Source: Neckera pumila
Taxonomy: Eukaryota; Streptophyta; Bryopsida; Hypnales; Neckeraceae
Direction: 5' to 3'
Assembly (NCBI GenBank): GCA_963969595.1
Contig: OZ018416.1
Location: 746,501-810,500 of the forward strand
DNA length: 64,000 nucleotides
The position numbers were made by a program, and so were the translations under genes. The notes beneath the pieces were generated by a model, which worked only from the letters and a program-made list of their open reading frames with translations, searched no databases and was not told where the DNA came from. Positions 22,501-34,563 of the stretch are shown here, one piece after another (position 1 is the stretch's first letter; the number at the start of each line of letters is the position of its first letter).

Positions 22501-24846
22501 CTTTCGTATAATCATAAGCACCATCCTACTTATAACCCTCGTCGATTGAAAATTTCAAAACCCGTAATCAACAATCTGAGTGCACTATTCCTGTAACCAA
22601 ATGTCACAAAGTCTACTAGACCTAACGAAATTGTCTTGAAAATGAAACCATTGTTGAACCATTGTTGAGTGTTGAGCAATCCAACTCTAAATCCTGAAAG
22701 GTGGTGAGGACCAGTGACTTACATGGCTGGCCAGCATGTACAGGAGCAGGTTGAAAGCGGCGCCCGCCCACGCGGTTTCCATGAGCACGCCCGTCGTGTT
22801 GATGATCTTGGATGTCAAAGGAAACAGGCGGAACAGCCGAGGAATGTACTGGAAGAAGATAATGAAGCGAAGTGCTTTCTTCGTGTCCAACGCCGGGGTG
22901 TCGGTGGTCAGGCTGGGAATTACCACCCAGATCAGGATCTGTACCCATCGCCAGGCACAAAGTCCATCACCCTAATCAATAGGTTTTGTAACAAACTATT
23001 TCACTCTATCAAGAAACGACATTCTCTCGCAGGCCAAACAACAACAAAATACGCAAATAGTTCACAATCAACTCCCAAAACAGCAAAAACTCTCGGAACG
23101 AAATAGAATAACTGATGGACAACACACAAAGGCAAAATATCCTCAGAAGTTTGTCATTAACATCAGAAGTAACTAAGGAAACTGCATCTAATTGTAACAC
23201 CCTACCTGAATTAAATGCAACACACCACAATCTTGTGTAAATTATAATGAGCAGTTGAGAACATATTAATTTTGAGAATGCACATAGCGTCAACATCGAA
23301 ACTAGTGTCAGATTTAGGTCATGTACCAATCAAACTTCGAAGCCTTGTGATATCTTACATACGGTATCCAAATACTGCATTACTTGGCGCGTCGGTATCC
23401 TCATGGACATGCCAACAATAATACTTAAAACCTCACCATTTTAATGATAGAAACTATTTCAGGGCTTAGAACGTCACGACTAGTTTGGGGTTTAGCTTGC
23501 TCAACTTCCTGAGAATCGAAACCCTAATCGACTTCTTATGAGGCTGGTGCCGTCCCGTACCTGTGGAATCGGCAACATGGCCACGAGGTCCACCCAGAAA
23601 TCTTTCCGCAGATACCTCGCGGCGATCTTCTTCGGATCAGTAACAAGATCCCCCCTTCCAAACACGCGAGAGGATGGCGCAACGAACGCCGTCTTGAACT
23701 GCAGAAACATGTGAATCATGTACAGCGTGTCCGTCATAGTCCTGAACGCCGTCACCGATTTCTTCAGCTCGTCCGAGATCGCGACGCAGTTGTTCTCGTT
23801 GTCGACGAAGAAGAGGTAGTAGAACAGCGGGTCCATGGACACGGCCACCAAGCTCGTTGCCACGAAGAACGTGTTCCATCGGTACAGGAAGTTGCCTGCG
23901 GGGTCTAAGTATTTGGCGGAGTTTTTGTTCTTCTTGATTCTGGAGAGATTGGGGTCGTTTTCGTCTCTGGTGCTTTGAAGCTTGAAGGATTGACCTTTGC
24001 TGGAACGGAAAAAACCAAGGGAGCCTTTCTCTAAGCCGCGGCGCACAGCCGAGCCGCGGGAGTTCACGGCGAAGAGCTCGTTGTTGCCGCGCAAGGGTGC
24101 GGATAACGAGTCCGAGTTGTAGCCGTCTTCTGAATCGCGGTTGGAGCGAAATCTGGCAATTAGGGTTGGAAATGTCACAACATTGTTAGTACGAGGGGCC
24201 AGAGTTCACGATTTCAGCCACGAGGGGCCAGAGTTCACGATTTCAGCCACGAGATTCTACAGTTACGTTTCGAATGTGGCACGGATCCTGATTTTTGAAT
24301 CCTGATTTTTGAATCCTGATCTTTTCAAATGTGGCATGAATTCGAATTCCCAATCTTTTCAAATGTGGCACGGATTCTGAATCCCAATAGCAGCGTTTCT
24401 TGTAGAAATTTGAAATTGCATTGCCCTCATCGCGTAATTTTCCAGAGCGCACTGTGACATCTGGGTTCCATTCTCATCGTTGGAGAAACTAGCTATGTGG
24501 CAGCCCCGTCACATTCTCCAATGAGTCTTCCAACGTTAGCCAGTAGCTAACGACTTTTCAACGTTTAAAACTAACTAATCTTCCTGTTTTGTGATTAGAG
24601 ATTCATCTTCTTACTGCCGATGGTGGAGACTTATCTCCCTTAACATTTGACAGAAAAATGACCCACCTACTGATCCACCCAGCACTTAAATTTGAACATA
24701 TTTCGCCTCCCAAACGACTCTGAAACCCACGCACTATTGACAGAGAGATAACAATGCGATAGTGAGGATTTGGACTTGAGTTTCACGGAGGGAGTGAGGG
24801 GGTAAGTAAGTACTCACCTGACGAATCTCTTTGGCAGGTCATCCAT
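19534..24846 (-). CDS. Cyclic nucleotide-gated ion channel (plant CNGC), complete
   Basis: A plasma-membrane cation channel subunit of the plant CNGC family, which links cyclic nucleotide and calmodulin signals to Ca2+/K+ entry. Coding exons (minus): 24846-24818, 24152-23561, 22938-22723, 21746-21457, 21312-21201, 20920-20684, 20232-19534. They sum to 2175 nt (724 aa) and all phases agree. The protein starts MDDLPKRFVRF, the usual plant CNGC opening. Six hydrophobic segments follow, with a KKALRFIIFFQYIPRLFRLF S4-type segment and S6 IIFDILIIIAGLLLFAFLIG. A C-linker comes next, then the cyclic-nucleotide-binding domain with the phosphate-binding cassette GDFCGEELLTWALDP (about 561-575). An IQ motif follows (FIQAAWRRYQRRR, about 637-650). 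The pore segment reads LSSLTQTLNVSTYGWE. In most plant CNGCs the filter triplet is GQN; here it is TQT (379-381). No disabling change was seen. Confidence 0.95.
21877..22075. mobile_element. 199-bp MITE in CNGC intron 3
   Basis: The ends are inverted: GCTGCTGTAAAACCAACC on the left and GGTTGGTTTTACAGCAAC on the right. The interior is non-coding. It sits wholly inside the intron between exons 3 and 4. The superfamily could not be assigned. Confidence 0.75.
22098..22255. repeat. Dispersed intronic repeat (CTTGCCAC... family)
   Basis: Two diverged units begin CACTTGCCAC (about 22095) and TTTGCCACACTATC (about 22153) and carry CACACATTC.AACAATGTCA and GTTGGGACC. The same sequence is in the last intron of the reductase gene at about 39812-39915. 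It looks like remnants of one MITE family in introns of two genes. Confidence 0.55.
24190..24390. repeat. Compound tandem repeats in CNGC intron 1
   Basis: Three adjacent short arrays: a 29-bp unit containing GGCCAGAGTTCACGATTTCA repeated twice; a 14-bp unit TCCTGATTTTTGAA repeated about two and a half times; and a roughly 38-bp unit containing CTTTTCAAATGTGGCA repeated twice. All lie in the intron between the 29-base first coding exon and exon 2. Confidence 0.85.
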
Positions 24847-26592
24847 TGTTAGGACCTTCGCGTCGCCGCTGATTTAGAGTCGCTGGCGCATCCGCAAAAT
24901 CTCAGTTGCAAGCAAGCGCAATGGTCACCGCACGAGAGTATTCCTAGCTCTGCAAAAAATCAGAGAACTGAGATCAATCGTGGGGAGTTGGAGGCGGAAC
25001 GATTCCATTAAATATTCAAGCACAGCTTGCTGATAGCTTTAATAACCCTTTCATCCACCTCCACGGGATGCAACCCTGTGCTACAGGATTACGTTCAGCT
25101 AGCTAGTTACACACCAGGTTCATGGTGACTTGATCGCTAGCTGAAGTCCCAAAGCAGATGACCACAACACTAGTAATTAAGCGAGGACATCATGGACTCG
25201 CGAATCCAAACAGGCCCCAGGATCCGCCATCTGCGGCGAGTCCGTCGGAGCTTCCACTCACCAGCTCAGAATGGTAAGCTGATGAGAAAAAATTGTAAAC
25301 CTGGAGGGGCTTCCAGTGGAATAACTTCACCCGTTCGTTCGAAGCTGCAGTGGTCTCCAATGTCTGCGCCGTCAAGAGATTTGATCGACTGGAGTACGTA
25401 CGAAGGAGAAACTGAGTTGGTGCCGGTCTAAGAATTGAATAATATACACAGTACGTCAGTCTGTGGTTCTTTATTCCCGCCAGGCCGCTTGTGGCTGGCG
25501 GTCCTGTATTTTGCCCTCGCAATGAAATTCCGTTTCGTTTGTTTCAAAAATATATGTATATAAGTTATATACAGTACGAGGATCGTGCTTCCGTCGTCAG
25601 TCCGTGAGAATTTGGGAAGATCATCGTCGGGAGTTGCGTGGCAGTAATTAAGTTTCCACATTCCAGGGCTTCCAACCATCAGCTGCGGTTACGGTTACTG
25701 TAGAACTGATCGAACACCATGATTGACTTTGCGAGACAAGCACATCGGAGTACGTCGAGTAGTTGTTTTTTATACTTTCTGGGTGCAAATGAAAGGATGT
25801 ATTCATTGTTTCAAAAGAAAAAAGAAAAAAAAAGGATGTATTCAGAAATGAGAGTACAACACAAGCCAGGCCAAGACGATGTGCGCCGATTGCATTACCA
25901 TCAGGGGGGTCGCGCAAACCGCAGTTGCCGGCGTCGTCGTGCGTCATGCGCGTCCGTGGTCCTGAGGCAGCACGCAGAGCTCAAATCAGAATGCTTTCGC
26001 ACCAGGGTTAAGTTTCTGGGCGATGTACAGTACAGTGCAGTACAGGTTCACAAAAACTATTTCTAATAATAGAGTTATTTGTAAAGTACCCAAAACCGGG
26101 GTTTAAACCCCGCAGTTTTGTGAAAAAGCAGGTTTTGGGCAAAAAGTCAATATGAAAGTGGGTATCGAATTTTCTTTTGTGCCCAAATTGACCAAAAATA
26201 AGTTTCATCCGGAATTTGCCTACGGGGTCTTGGTCACCTACGGGGTCATGGTCGCCTGCGGAGTCATCTATCAGAGGAAATTTGTCGGAAAAAGTCCCCT
26301 CCAAACTCTGGGGGACTTTATGAATAACTCTAATAGATACCAAAATTTGGGGGGATTTTTGTTTCAATTTTTTTGTATGGAAAAAAAAAATTCTCTCCAT
26401 TTTCAAGCATCTATCCAATCACAAGTCACAATTATGATTAATTATTTGGCAAGGAATGCCAACCCGTACCACCCAATACAATATGGACCATCAAACCTCA
26501 ACTTGGCTTTAATATTAGTACAAGGGTATAGGAATTTTCAAGATTTTTAGGGGAGCATTTTGCCAATTCCATCACGGAGTTAAAGTTGTGGT
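24847..26592. other. CNGC upstream region and spacer
   Basis: The first several hundred bases probably hold the 5' UTR and promoter of the minus-strand channel gene. A family F repeat fragment lies at about 25478-25550. ORFs at 25190-25522 and 25192-25431 overlap on opposite strands and have no recognisable domain. No other gene was seen. Confidence 0.45.
25478..25550 (-). repeat. Family F repeat fragment, copy 1
   Basis: On the minus strand it reads TTGAAACAAACGAAACGGAA, then TTTCATTGC, then CCGCCAGCCACAAGCGGCCTGG. Matching fragments on the plus strand lie at 52950-53035 and 54246-54325. A retroelement end is possible, but nothing coding is preserved. Confidence 0.6.
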
Positions 26593-26596
26593 TTAA

Positions 26597-27519
26597 CCCC
26601 TAAAGGACCAAGGCCATTTTTTCTACTAAAAAACTCTCAAAACTGCCATTTCTAGTGCAAAGAGTAAAAAATCTGAAAATTGTTTTTTTTTGCACATCCA
26701 ACGGTGAGATCTTATACCTAACTAGTATGACAATGTATGGAAAAAAATTTAGAATTTTTGACCTCACAGATTGCAAGATATCTGCATTTAAAGTGAAAAA
26801 AACAAAAAATTTAGCACATTGTGGGACTAGGTTTTTGGACTTTGAACATTTTTAACCTAAATTTTTTGCACTACAAAGTTTTGAGCTTTAAATCTTTATA
26901 GTGGAGAATTGAGTTGAGAGTCTAGGAAAAGAAAAGAAATTCAAAAAAACTTAATTTTCATTCTTAAAAAAATTATCAAGTAGACGATAGTACAAGATAG
27001 AAGGAAAATCTAAAATATTAATATCTTTTAGATGGAATTAAAATGCACTAATCCCAATGGTGAGATTGTTCTAGCACAAAAACTAAACCACATGGAACTT
27101 CTTTTTTGAAAAATTGCAGAAATTGCATTCCAAAATGAATCCTACAAGTTTGTTTTTTTCAAAAAGATGCTCTAATTGCCCGGAAAACAAGATTGTCTAT
27201 AAGTTTCTCATACAAAATCCAAATGAAATGAATCAAAGCTTCCCAAATAGGCAAATTATAATCTATAAGGAAAAAAAATTAAAAATTAAAAATTTCATTT
27301 TTTGCAAAAAAAATTTGCTGCCCGCTCTCCCTTGTTTTGAGCTTATTTGGGCATAACTTTTGTTCCCGAGCACCGATTGAAAAAAAAATTATATTCCCAC
27401 GAAGCTAATCAGTTTTTCTATCTTATGAAAAGTTTCAAAAAGTTTCACTAAAAATTGAGCCCGTAGGTACCTGCCCGAAATCTCATTTGTCCCCCGAAGG
27501 GACAATGGTCCTTTAGGGG
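26597..27519 (+). mobile_element. Family A TTAA element (A5), best-preserved copy
   Basis: A 923-bp element with left end CCCCTAAAGGACCAAGG, right end CCTTTAGGGG, and TTAA at 26593-26596 and 27520-27523. The inverted ends agree over about 14 bases. It is used here as the reference for the other copies. The longest ORF (27114-27356) is AT-rich chance frame, so the element is non-autonomous. Confidence 0.85.
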
Positions 27520-27966
27520 TTAACCAAGTTTTTCCTAATACAATATACTACATAACCTAAATAGATTAATTCAGGTAGGGATAGTATTAATAGGGTTCTT
27601 CATTTTATAGTTGAGTGATATGTAAAAGTTCAATAAATAATGGTGGTACTTCTTGATTGACACCATTGAACTGCTTTGCTTTGCAACAATCTAGGATTCT
27701 ACTTTCATTTTTTCACAGTAGATTGACATATTTTACCAGTTCAAAATGTACTAAGTTATAAAATTGCACTATTTTAAGCCTTAAAGGACCAAGGCCTTAT
27801 TTCTGCCAAAAAACACTCAAAATTGTCATTTCTATAGCAAAGTTGTTCTATAGCACTGGGGGGGGTTTCGTATCTAATCGTAGGATCTATACCTAATTAG
27901 TATGAGAATGTGTAGAAAAAATTTCAGAAATTTGGACAGCAAAGATTGCAAGATATCTGCGTTTAA

Positions 27967-28610
27967 TCCCTAAATGCCCAAGGCTTGTTTTGAGTTTCTT
28001 GGAATTTGTTCTAACTTGAACAAAATGCCAACATTTTGATAAGTTGTATCAATTTTTTGAATTGTAACCATACAAATTCATACTAGACATGTAAGAGATC
28101 TCATAGAGAAAGAAAACACAACAAAATCACTTATGGAGCAAAAGATTATACTGATTGACCATGAGGTTGTTAAAACTGCAAAAGTGATGTAAAGTCTTTC
28201 AACCCTCTTTTCACAAGTCAAATCTAAAAAGTTGGTAACCAAAAAAATTGAGGTTAAAGAGCCTAACTTGTATAACCCCAATCAATTTATGGCTTTTTAA
28301 AATCTACTCTATAATTTTTTTAAATGAATTTTGAATGCAAATTTTTCCTCCAAGATCTAGTGTATTTGAGGCTCATTTCCAAGAGCTCTCAACACTACGG
28401 GAAGTCAAGATTGCATTGGGTACCCTTGTACAAAATCATGAATAGAAAAATCACTATCATTTATTTTCAAGATTGGATTTTTGATGCTAAAATTAGACTT
28501 CGAGAAGAACTTTCTAAAAATACAACCTACTAAAAATAGCAACTTGGTTAGGTTTATTTAACTTCAAAGTTTTGCAAACACCACATTTGGGTGCCTCGGG
28601 CATTTAGGGG
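27967..28610 (+). mobile_element. Family B TTAA element (B1), nested in A6
   Basis: A 644-bp element with ends TCCCTAAATGCCCAAGG and GGGCATTTAGGGG. TTAA is directly outside on both sides (27963-27966 and 28611-28614). The host reads ATCTGCGTTTAA before it and TTAAAGTGAAAAAAAC after it. The intact sister A5 has ATCTGCATTTAAAGTGAAAA with one TTAA. The interior is unrelated to family A. Confidence 0.88.
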
Positions 28611-28779
28611 TTAAAGTGAAAAAAACAAGTTTTTCAACTCATTGCAGGACTAGATTATTTGACTTTGAACCTTCTTAACTTCAATTTTTTGCACTATAGT
28701 GTTTTGAAGTTTAAATCTTTATGATGGAGAATTGAGTTGAGATTCTAGGGGAAAAAAAGGTTCAGGAAAACTTAACATT

Positions 28780-29050
28780 AAGGGACATTTGAGGCCTCTA
28801 GAAGACTGCAAGTTATCTTGCGTTCCCAGAGTGCGAGAACGTAGGATAATTGCTGGCTGATGTGGTTGCGACTGTGGCACATCATTTTTAAAAAAAAAAA
28901 AAAAAATGCTTAGAATGATATTTGGGAAGGGGGAAGGAAAAAAAAATTGATAAAAAAAGAAGTTCTGACAACTTGTACCGGTTGTTCAAAGAATCTAGAT
29001 AGCATTGGGAACAAGCCTGAAACAATCTTCTAAAGGCCTCAAATGTCCTC
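28780..29050. mobile_element. Family C MITE, copy 1, nested in A6
   Basis: About 270 bp with inverted ends GGACATTTGAGGCCT and AGGCCTCAAATGTCC inside ATTA/TAAT flanks. The body has CTGATGTGGT, GTGGCACATCA, an A-run and CATTGGGAACAAGCCT. Relatives lie at 33534-33776, 34564-34815 and 54992-55275. The target duplication is short (TA or a 3-base TNA) and not resolved, so a Tc1/mariner or PIF/Harbinger-type origin cannot be separated. Confidence 0.75.
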
Positions 29051-29993
29051 TAATCTTTTTATACTCTAAAATTTTATTAAGTAGAAGTAGGTACGAAATA
29101 AATAAAAAAAACCTAAATTATTAGTATTTCTAAGATGGAATTTAAATGCACTAATTCCAATGGTCCAATTGATCTAGCAAAAAATCCAAACCATGTAGAA
29201 CTTTTTTTCCTGGAAAATTGTAAAAATTGCATTCAGAAATGAATCCTACAAGTTATTTTTTCAAGAAGATGCTCTAATTGCCCAAAAAACAAGATTGTCC
29301 ATAACTTTCTCATAAAAAATCCAAATGGAACGATTCAAAGCATCAGATGTAGACAAAAATATAATCTATGAAAATAAAATATATCAAATATCAAATTTTT
29401 GAATTTTTTTTTGTTGCCCCCTCTCCTTTGTTTTGAGCTTATTTGGGCATAACTTTTGTTCGTGAGCACCCATTAAACAAATTATATTCCCATGAAGCTT
29501 ATCAATTTTTCTATATTGAAAAAAAGTTTAAGAAAAAAAAGATAAAAATTCAGGCTGTATGTACCTGCCCAGAATACTATTTGTCCCCCAAATGGCAATG
29601 GTCATTTAGGGGGTTAATTTAGTGTAGGTTTATATATTATTATATAGTGCTAATTATTGCAAGTCTATTTTTTTGTAGTGACTCTACTTCTACAAGTGGT
29701 GCTAATTTTGTGACCTCAATGATAGCATATATCAATGTATTATTTATATATACAAAGCAAAAAGCTCTCCTTCAAAAATGAAGAAATAATAGAAATCTAC
29801 TATAGGATGAAATAGTTATGTGTTAATTATGTGTTAGTTTTAGTGCAATTTGTAATAGCTTAAATACAAATTTAGCACAAAACCATTTTAGCCTATGGCG
29901 AATTTGTACTAGTGAAGAAACAACACATTCAAACTTTTGTTAGAAGTTGAATTCCTTAAGGTGAAGAGGGAATTGGAAACGAAGGTTGCACAT

Positions 29994-30277
29994 AAGGTAA
30001 CTGCACCTTAAATCGCATAGTTAAGCAATTCAGCATGGTTTTCACTATTATATTGAAAACAAATTGTTGGGTCCCATTGGTAGTCAAAACAAGATTCTAG
30101 ATTCTCTTAGAATGCATTTTTTGGACATCTTGTGAATAAACTACAAATTTTCAAAGTGCTGGAAATCGGTGCACCTAAAAGCGATCACAGAGTCATATGA
30201 ATAGTGGGAGTACATTTTAGGCAAGAATATCCAGTGTGCAATTTTAGAAACCGTGCGATTTTAGGTGTAGTTACCTT
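29994..30277 (+). mobile_element. Family E MITE, copy 2
   Basis: A 284-bp element with ends AAGGTAACTGCACCT and AGGTGTAGTTACCTT. The interior matches the copy at 18534-18823 in inverted order (GGTAGTCAAAAC, TTCTTAGAATGCATTTTTTGGACA). No ORF. Confidence 0.8.
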
Positions 30278-30377
30278 GTAAAGCAAGTTTCTACAATGAC
30301 GATAAAGAGATACTAATACTAATGCTATATTTTTAGTATCTCTTTATTGTCATTGTAGAAATTTGCTTTATAAGGTA
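30272..30377. repeat. Hairpin with 45-base arms
   Basis: The arm TACCTTGTAAAGCAAGTTTC... is followed, after a loop of about 16 bases, by its near-perfect inverse ending ...GCTTTATAAGGTA. The hairpin begins at the right end of the adjacent family E element, whose TTACCTT forms the arm's base. It may be a separate foldback element or an aberrant family E end. Confidence 0.75.
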
Positions 30378-30819
30378 AGTAATATTAGTGCTAGGATAGC
30401 AATTTCTTCAATACTTTGATTGTAAACATAATAAATTTTTATGATTTTATTTATTTGCATGAAGCCCAAGTACCCCCTAATTCTACTAATGAAAGATGTT
30501 ATGTGCAACCTAAACTTGAGCAAATAGCTCTTTGCATTCATGAAACCAACATGTACAGTATGAATGAAACTATTTACATCCATGAATACCAGTATAAAGA
30601 ATTCAAAATAAACATACCCCAGTGATAGTAATGTTGTAATTGCATTTGCATTGAACTTGTGGTCACATCATCTTATTTTGAAAATATAGTGTGATTTTTT
30701 GTCGGTTTCATTCATTCAAAAGTGAATAAATATTTCACAAAACTTCAATAATTTGTTCCAAAATTTGCACTTTGCAACGTATTGCACAAATAAAAACCCT
30801 ACTTTGGAAGTTACTTTAA

Positions 30820-31765
30820 GCCCTAGAGTTCCTTGACTACATTTTCACCAAAAACGCTCCAAAATTGCCAATTCTAGTACAAGTGCAAAACTTTAGGAAA
30901 AAAAAACATTTTTGGACAAATGCACCTATAGGATCTTGTAGTACAGTGGTTTGAGAAGATGTGGAAAAGCTTTCAGAAATTTCCACCATGTAGATTGCAA
31001 GATATTAGCGTTTGAGTTGACAAAAATCCTTTTTTGGGCCCTAGGGAAAACAAGGTAGTTGTATTTCACAAGGTCACATTTGTATGAAAAAATGTCCAAA
31101 ATGCTAGTGCTTCTTTGGATTCATTTTTCAAGGCAAGTTGGCTACATGCTTGAAAATTTTTGAGATCATTTAGAATTGTACAATATATAAGAAAAAAATC
31201 GTAAGTAGAAAGAAATAGAGAATGATTCAAAATACTAAATTATTAAGAATTTAATTATAGAATTGAGGATGCTAGCTTCAAGGATTGTAATGTTATAATA
31301 AACAATCTAGATCTTGTGATTTTATTTTTTTCAAAAAATATTTAAAATTGAGTTAAATAAACGACTTCAAAGTTTATTTTAAAGTAGAGAATCCATAACT
31401 GTCCACAAACTAAAACTCCCCTCATAACTTTCATCTCATTGATTGAAATGGAATGATTCAAAGCTTCCTATGCATATATAAGTCTAGAAAACCAATTTCA
31501 AATTTTTGTTTATGAAAAAAGTGATTTTTTATAATTTGATGAACTGCTCAGTTGAAAAAAGAGTAACATACCATGCAATAAGTTTTTAACCACATAGTCA
31601 AAAGTTATGAAAAGTATTGGGCCTTAAAGAAAAACCTCATTTATATGTTGTGTGAAAATTTCAAAGGTAAAATACACAAGCAAAGTCTGTGCTAGTGTAT
31701 CCATTCATAGTGAGCTACCTAAAATTGCTATATTGCCAAAAAGAAGCAGCTTGGTGCTTTAGGGA
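30820..31765 (+). mobile_element. TTAA element, diverged A-like subfamily
   Basis: About 946 bp, with left end GCCCTAGAGTTCCTTGACTA, right end GGTGCTTTAGGGA, and TTAA at 30816-30819 and 31766-31769. The layout resembles family A (AGATTGCAAGATATTAGCG), but the interior is diverged. A second left end of this subfamily starts at 32643. Confidence 0.7.
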
Positions 31766-31893
31766 TTAAAGTCAAGTTTGTTTGTTTCCATTTTCTAAGC
31801 CAATAGCATAATTTGTGCTTACTAGAATGTTGATTACATTCACATTCATAAATATGTATGCACTAGCACAAACTTGTTGCAATGCAACATTAA

Positions 31894-32470
31894 CCTCTAA
31901 AGTCCCATTGTCCCTACGGGGGACAAAATGGATTTTGGGCAGGTTCCTATGAGCTCAATTTTTAATGAAACTTTCTGAAACTTTTCCATAAGATAGAAAA
32001 ACTTATTAGCTTTTGGGGAATGTAATTTTTATTTCAATTGGTGCCCAGGAGCAAAAGTTATGCCCAAATAAGCTCAAAACAGGGGAGAGGGGGCAGCAAA
32101 AAAAATTTGCAAAAAATTTAATTTAATTTTTTTAATTTTTTTTCCTTATAGATTATATTTTTGCCTATTTGGGAAGCTTTGATTCATTTCATTTGGACTT
32201 TTTATGAGAAAGTTATGGACAATCTTGTTTTTCGGGCAATTAGAGCATCTTCTTGAAAAAAACTTTTTCTTTCACTTTGAATGCTGATATCTTTCAATCC
32301 GTATGGTCAAACATCACAAAATTTTTACTACATGATCTGTAAAAAGTGTAGTATAAGATCCTACGGTTAGTTTCTAAAAAAAATATTTTTTTTTATCTTT
32401 TAGATGAATGCAACAAAAGTCACAGTTTTGAGTGATTTTTGACAAAAAAATGACCTTGGGACTTTAGGGG
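31894..32470 (-). mobile_element. Family A TTAA element (A7), internally deleted
   Basis: A 577-bp minus-orientation copy. TTAA lies at 31890-31893 and 32471-32474; the minus-strand left end is CCCCTAAAGTCCCAAGG and the right end GGGACTTTAGAGG. Both terminal regions match A5, but the central third is missing, as in typical MITE deletion derivatives. Confidence 0.82.
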
Positions 32471-32642
32471 TTAAACTTAGAAATATATGGATTGGATAGC
32501 CGGTCAGAGTTTTACTAAATTAGATGATAAACATTGGAGATGATATAATAAGACAATTGGGATGAAAATGTGATCGTATTTGTGACAACAGGTCGTGACC
32601 GGGGTCGTAACACTCTACTTAATATAATAGATTAGGGATTAA

Positions 32643-33150
32643 TCCCTAAAGTTCTTTGACTATGTTTCACCAAAAAAGCGCTCAAACTGGGTTGTTTTGA
32701 TGGCAAAGGTCCTTAGAAAAGGACAAATGAAATCGTGTTGCACCTTATCGCAAAATCTAGTGATAGACTACTTCATCATATTGTAGTTTAAAATATGGAG
32801 GTTTTGACCACACAGATTGCGAGATTATAGCGTTTGAAGTTGAAAGAAAATGTTTTTAGGAGCATCTAATTGCAGGCAACTCTGATTTGTGGAGGCTTTT
32901 GCACAAGTTCATTTTGTTTTTTTTCTTCAAATTTTTGTGCTCTCTTTTTGCAACAAAGATGGTCACATGTTCAAAAAATTTCATAACATTTCTAATTAGG
33001 GAATATGTACCAAAAAATTCCAATAGGGAACTAGCTTCAAGAAAACTCTCATTCAAAGCCCTTCTTTCAACAATTTATAGCTTGCACATACAATAATTTC
33101 TTCAAAATATAAACAATATGGTAGAATTCTAGATTTCAACTAGATTTAGA
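32643..33150 (+). mobile_element. Left-end fragment of the diverged A-like TTAA subfamily
   Basis: After TTAA (32639-32642) the sequence reads TCCCTAAAGTTCTTTGACTA and follows the element at 30820 (ACCAAAAAAGCGCTC, ACAGATTGCGAGATTATAGCG). No matching right end was found, so the end coordinate is approximate. Confidence 0.6.
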
Positions 33151-33533
33151 GGAAGAAAAAAAATCCCACATTATCAAACGTTGGCAAGCTTGATCAATCT
33201 ATGTCCAAGCTGAAGGAAATGACAATAGGGCATATTGGCTTGGCATGGGAGGAGGTTGGATCAGGATTAGTGAAGCCCTTGATTCATTGTAAATCACTAA
33301 TATTAGATCACGTTTCCTTGATTTTTAAGATGTTCTCCTTTACCTCAATTTTGAAGATGTTTCCTGCTCCATGAACTATAATTTTAGGATCTTTGGCATT
33401 CAAGTTCAAGAAAATCAAAAATTTGGTGTCTACATCCTATAGCTTCTAAATCTGCTTATTTCGTATGTATAGATATCAGTAGAGAACATCTTATACAAGT
33501 GGGGTGGTATGAGATAAAACAACCCATTTGGCA

Positions 33534-33666
33534 TTAGAAGAGATTTGAAGCCACAAGAAGATTGTGAGTTCCCAATTTATTTCTGGGAACTCTGCCACAT
33601 ACGCAGTTTGACATGGTTGAGAGAGTGCCACATCAGATTTTTGAAAATTAAATTAAATAAATAAAA

Positions 33667-33702
<36 letters not shown>

Positions 33703-33776
33703 TTTAAATTTCTGACAGCATTAATGTTGGTTCAAAATAGGGGAACAAGTCTAGAACAACCTTCAAATCTCCCTAA
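33534..33776. mobile_element. Family C MITE, copy 2, with (TA)n tract
   Basis: The ends GAGATTTGAAGCC and CTTCAAATCTCCC are inverted copies, inside ATTA and TAAT. The body has the family C landmarks (GTTCCCAATTT, GCCACATCAGATTTT, GTCTAGAACAACC). A (TA)n microsatellite lies at about 33671-33699. Confidence 0.7.
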
Positions 33777-34563
33777 TGGGATATGTAAATTAGATGATTA
33801 TTAGGAGCTCAACCGCTCATAGTTAAGTGAAAATTAAAATTTTTGTTCAAATCAGAATTTTAGGCCTCATTTTGGCATAGTAGAACACTTTTTAAAAAAA
33901 CTTTGAATAAAAAAAATAAAAAAATCAAGCTTACTTTCATTTCTAAAAATATGTCTGAGATTTTGAATCTCCAATCAAACTGAGTTATGGACAAATTCAG
34001 AGAGAAGTTGAAAGGAACATCAATTTCTTTAACATTTTCAAACATCTTCTCTGAATTTTGTCCCTAATTTTTCTTGGAGGCTCAAAATCAAAGGATTTTT
34101 TGGAAAGTTGAAAGTTAGCTTGATTTCCCAACCGTTTTTAGTTCAATTTTTTTTGAAAAAATTATTTTGCTATGCCAAAATGAGGTCTAAAATTTGACTT
34201 TGGACACAATTCTTATGTTTTGACAATGAATAGTCAAGCTCTCATCTTCAAATTATCCCATAGCTTTTGAGGATTCATGACGAACAATGGATTTCATTAT
34301 AAAAGTAATGTCTCCACCTTCATTCCCACAAATGTCAATGAAGCAATCATGTTTGTTCCATCAAAAGTTTTTTTTATGGTAGATGGTCAAATGACACTAG
34401 TATGTGACTCAATGGATTCTAGAATTACCAAAAAACTAAGGCACACCATAAATGTTTTGCCACTATCCCAATATTGAAGCTTACTTTAATTCTTCATAAT
34501 GTGTGGATGAATTTTGTAGATGAACTTGAAAACTAGTGAATGTTATGGTCAAACAATTATCAA

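Larger units (their letters stand above)
27778..29613 (+). mobile_element. Older family A copy (A6) carrying two later insertions
   Basis: TTAA lies at 27774-27777 and 29614-29617. The left end is GCCTTAAAGGACCAAGG and the right end is GGTCATTTAGGGG. The body follows A5 except that a family B element sits at 27967-28610 and a family C element at about 28780-29050. Removing both restores the A5 order of landmarks. Confidence 0.8.

Noticed and set aside
25190..25522. 110-codon minus-strand ORF upstream of the CNGC gene
   Set aside because: It is overlapped by a plus-strand ORF, runs into a repeat fragment and has no recognisable motif.
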